Assembly (NCBI RefSeq): GCF_000183135.1
Contig: NC_014734.1
Span: 2,666,001-2,730,000, forward strand
Source of the DNA: Paludibacter propionicigenes WB4
GTDB lineage: Bacteria; Bacteroidota; Bacteroidia; Bacteroidales; Paludibacteraceae
Direction: 5' to 3'
Length of the DNA stretch: 64,000 nt
The notes under the pieces are model-generated. The model saw only the letters and a program-made list of their open reading frames with translations, was not told the origin of the DNA and did no database searches. The translations under genes and the position numbers were made by a program. Positions 61,711 through 64,000 of this stretch are shown here, one piece after another (position 1 is the stretch's first letter; each line of letters starts with the position of its first letter).

Positions 61711-61770
61711 ACAATGAAGGTTTGCTGATATTTTAATTAGCTATCAACTGTCAACTATCAATTTTCAACT
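61693..61770. repeat. Local ATCAACTGTCAAC / CAGTGAACAG word repeats
   Basis: CAGTGAACAGTTATCAGTAA and CTATCAACTGTCAACTATCA are short shifted copies of each other's words; the first copy supplies the final codons of the glycosyltransferase and the second reaches the convergent neighbour. Confidence 0.7.
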
Positions 61771-62685
61771 AACACGGTGTATATGGGCAAAGGTTCTTTT
61801 CACACCTTTCTGATAGTGCACAGCAGGGTAGCCGAAAATAACCACTAATCCTTCGCGTGAAGGATACTTGATTCCCCATCTTTCGCGAAAAGCAGAAGCT
61901 TTTTTGCCATTTTGAATAAACGGATGAACAGCTCCGAGCATGCAGGTGCCAAGTCCGAGTGACTCTCCGGCGAGCATAGCATAAGTAGCTGCAATAATCG
62001 GATCGGCCGGATCGGCATAAGGTGAACCATAGAAATACATTGCCAACGGAGCATCATAATTTATCCAGTTATTGCCTTTATCCATATCATCCACATAAAC
62101 ATCGAACAAAGGCTTAACAAAATCATGCATCATTTCGTTGTTTTCTTTTTTCAGAAAAGGGCGAATTAAAGCCAGAAACCAACGCGAAGACATCCAGCGA
62201 AGTCCTTTCAAATAGTTCGAAAAATCTTCAGCAAATAACCGAACTTGTTTTTTATTTTCCAGAACCAAAACGTGCACATCCGAAGGAGGAATACCCATAG
62301 GAGCAGTTTGTGCTGCTTCCAGAATTTTCTCTATTTTCTCTTTTTCTACAGCCTTGTTTTTAAACTCACGAATGCTGCGCCGACGCTTAAACATAGCCAG
62401 CAAACTTTCATAATCAGCGGCCTGACTCTTCTCCGGTAATTCAAACATCAGAACAGGCGACAAGGTGCGCCCCTCAATAGCAATCACATCAGTGGGACAA
62501 ACCATCATACAATGACCGCAGGCAATGCATCCGAACAGAGCTTTGTCTGATTGATGTACCTTATTATTTACAATCTCTAAACCAAAGTCTTTGCATACAT
62601 TTACGCAAAGTCCACAGCCTGAACACTTGTCTGCTTCGATGAGAATACTTGCAGGATTTTTGTCTCGGGTGGTTGGTACTGGCAT
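61765..62685 (-). CDS. Ferredoxin-nitroreductase fusion protein
   Basis: A 306-residue protein: an N-terminal two-cluster 4Fe-4S ferredoxin (CSGCGLCVNVCKD at about 21-33 and CIACGHCMMVCPT at about 52-64) fused to a nitroreductase-like FMN domain (about 95-305, KRRRSIREFKNKAVEKEKIEKILEAAQTAPMG). Such proteins pass electrons from a ferredoxin pool to flavin substrates in anaerobes. ATG 62685 is chosen because a -7 element at 62721-62728 starts just upstream. Confidence 0.92.
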   Translation of the reverse strand: MPVPTTRDKNPASILIEADKCSGCGLCVNVCKDFGLEIVNNKVHQSDKALFGCIACGHCMMVCPTDVIAIEGRTLSPVLMFELPEKSQAADYESLLAMFKRRRSIREFKNKAVEKEKIEKILEAAQTAPMGIPPSDVHVLVLENKKQVRLFAEDFSNYLKGLRWMSSRWFLALIRPFLKKENNEMMHDFVKPLFDVYVDDMDKGNNWINYDAPLAMYFYGSPYADPADPIIAATYAMLAGESLGLGTCMLGAVHPFIQNGKKASAFRERWGIKYPSREGLVVIFGYPAVHYQKGVKRTFAHIHRVS

Positions 62686-62720
62686 GGTGAACAATTTATT
62701 AATGATTAATCGGGACTGCA

Positions 62721-62728
62721 CAAATTTA
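62721..62728 (-). promoter_or_regulatory. Putative -7 element for the ferredoxin-nitroreductase gene
   Basis: TAAATTTG on the minus strand, about 35 bp upstream of the ATG. Confidence 0.4.
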
Positions 62729-62765
62729 AAACAAAATATTGATTTGCAGCTGATAAAAATAAAAA

Positions 62766-62791
62766 AAATCGCTGAGTTATTTCTCAGCGAT
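62766..62791 (-). terminator. Terminator of the right-edge gene
   Basis: AATCGCTGAG (62766-62775) and CTCAGCGATT (62782-62791) with a 6-nt loop; a long T-run follows on the minus strand. Confidence 0.88.
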
Positions 62792-62834
62792 TCTTGTGTT
62801 AACTAAACAAACATCTATAAATCATACCTTGTAT

Positions 62835-64000
62835 TTATCTTCTTGAACCTTCGCTGGCAGAACGACTTCCTGACGAGCTTCCTGATGATCTGGATTCGCT
62901 GCTGCGTGAGCTACTCTCGGCTTGTCTTTGAGGAGCTGCCGACCGTGGTTGCGATACTACCTGCGGGGTACTGTTGCTCCTGCTACTTTCACGAACCACA
63001 TTATTATTGCTTCTGCTACCATTATTATCAGAGTTTACACGTGGTTGATAATTGTTGTTACTGCGTTGAATATTCACGTTGGTGTTGTTATCGTTTCGTG
63101 GAGCAGAATAGGTTGACGTTCCTGAATTGTATTGATTACGACTGCCTCCGGAATTTTGCCAGTTATTATTGTTGTTGCTGCTGCGCGATTGATACGTGTT
63201 ACTTCTGCTGTTGTTATCTGACGGAGTGTAATTTCTTTGTCCGGCACTGCGTTGACTGTTCCAGCTTGAATTATTGTCGTTTGATCTTACGCTTCTTGAT
63301 CCGTCTGAAAATCCGCGATAATCGTTTCTTACCACACCGTTTCTACTGAATTCAAACTCTCTTTTGTTTCTCACATTCGTGTTACGGCTACTAAATGTAC
63401 GATCGGGATATCTGACAGCGTAGTCATTACGTCTGATAGATCTGTAAATATTGTCATAACGGTCATTTCTTCTGTACGATGTGTAATAATACCGTTGGTT
63501 GTGGTTAACGTGCATATACACGTTCGACAAATATACATTTACTTCAAAAGGTCTGCGATAGCGGTAATATGTTGGATAGTATCCCCAGTAATATGGTGAA
63601 CGCCAGCTAAAGTATGAGGGTCCCCAGAAGAAAGAAAAGATAGAGGGAGTATAAACATAGGCCGGTTCAATAATATAATTGTCGCCATAAATGTAAGGAT
63701 CGCCGATTACCTGTACTGTAGTTACATTGTCGCGGTCTCTATCCACTACGATTGAAGCTACGTCCTGATAAACATCTTTATCTAGTACGGCCTGTATCAC
63801 TACTACGTGAACATTTTTCTCGTTACTTTCGATTACACGTAAATAATCAACCTGTCCGTCGTTGTTTAAATCAAGATTTGAAATGCCACTGTCGTAGTCA
63901 TTCAATTTTTGTTCAAATTCTTCCAAATTTCTGGACTCTCCAAACGCCGTGGATACTGCTTTTAAATCAAGGTTGTTACTTATATCATCGTTTTGAGCTT
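62835..64000 (-). CDS. Asn/Ser/Arg-rich secreted protein, partial (5' end outside window)
   Basis: The frame is open from the right edge of the window to the stop at 62835, about 388 residues, with no start in the window, so the N-terminus and any signal peptide are missing. The first visible part has an EF-hand-like calcium loop (NLDLNNDGQVDYLRV), followed by a Tyr-rich membrane-proximal-like stretch (SYFSWRSPYYWGYYPTYYRYRR) and a long low-complexity C-terminus of Asn, Ser, Arg and Gly. Related Bacteroidetes proteins are exported; exact role unknown. Confidence 0.75.
   Translation of the reverse strand, partial: AQNDDISNNLDLKAVSTAFGESRNLEEFEQKLNDYDSGISNLDLNNDGQVDYLRVIESNEKNVHVVVIQAVLDKDVYQDVASIVVDRDRDNVTTVQVIGDPYIYGDNYIIEPAYVYTPSIFSFFWGPSYFSWRSPYYWGYYPTYYRYRRPFEVNVYLSNVYMHVNHNQRYYYTSYRRNDRYDNIYRSIRRNDYAVRYPDRTFSSRNTNVRNKREFEFSRNGVVRNDYRGFSDGSRSVRSNDNNSSWNSQRSAGQRNYTPSDNNSRSNTYQSRSSNNNNNWQNSGGSRNQYNSGTSTYSAPRNDNNTNVNIQRSNNNYQPRVNSDNNGSRSNNNVVRESSRSNSTPQVVSQPRSAAPQRQAESSSRSSESRSSGSSSGSRSASEGSRR

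Overview
The window is chromosomal DNA of a Bacteroidota bacterium, most likely order Bacteroidales (Paludibacter/Dysgonomonas-like; the genus is a guess). The evidence is the recurring TAnnTTTG -7 promoter element (with TTG/TTTG about 19-20 bp upstream at several sites), AT-rich leaders with almost no Shine-Dalgarno, and lineage-typical genes: the DUF4271 / HemD-like / rnpA / yidD cluster, a DUF6588-type outer-membrane protein, and FN3-like lipoprotein repeats. Both window edges cut a gene (DUF4271 protein at the left, an Asn/Ser/Arg-rich secreted protein at the right).

Layout. 1-4.9 kb: DUF4271, HemD-like, rnpA, yidD, lpxK, punA and a queuosine-precursor transporter. 4.9-6.8 kb: accessory island with palindromic repeats, two unknown genes and a degenerate 20-21 bp tandem array. 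6.8-24.5 kb: mostly core genes (MsbA-like ABC exporter, purB, psd, MazG, deoC, polyprenyl synthase, polA, a BlaR1/BlaI-type pair, rpsT, tRNA-Glu, recO, a NlpC/P60-LysM hydrolase, LD-carboxypeptidase, radC). 24.5-32.6 kb: accessory region with a second 21-bp array, an unknown helical protein, a helicase-nuclease fusion paired with a membrane protein (defence-like), gene debris and two GNAT acetyltransferases. 32.6-39.4 kb: TerC, a Kef-type antiporter, C1B aminopeptidase, thiL, rpiB. 39.8-44.6 kb: a five-gene peptide-chemistry operon (permuted ATP-grasp, alpha-E, transglutaminase, two AstE/AspA-like proteins, the second lacking zinc ligands). 44.6-55.4 kb: ovoA with a GNAT, a secreted transglutaminase with a repeat lipoprotein, prfB with its +1 frameshift, a PAP2-like membrane protein, rpoN, an outer-membrane protein. 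55.4-57.8 kb: a third 21-bp array, a second unknown helical protein and two AT-rich orphans. 57.8-64 kb: dnaG, a radical SAM protein, a truncated glycosyltransferase, a ferredoxin-nitroreductase fusion and the partial right-edge gene.

The most unusual material is non-coding or accessory. (1) Three tandem arrays share a 20-21 bp period and a conserved-core/variable-segment layout although their cores differ; two lie beside unknown helical proteins that share a short F..G..[SD]PxYK motif. (2) A composite four-hairpin intergenic element of about 150 bp occurs twice in opposite orientation and shares its TTTGTAGA/TCTACAAA module with a 34-bp perfect palindrome in front of dnaG. (3) A helicase plus PD-(D/E)xK fusion is paired with a multi-pass membrane protein. 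All functional statements come from reading the sequence; no database search was run.
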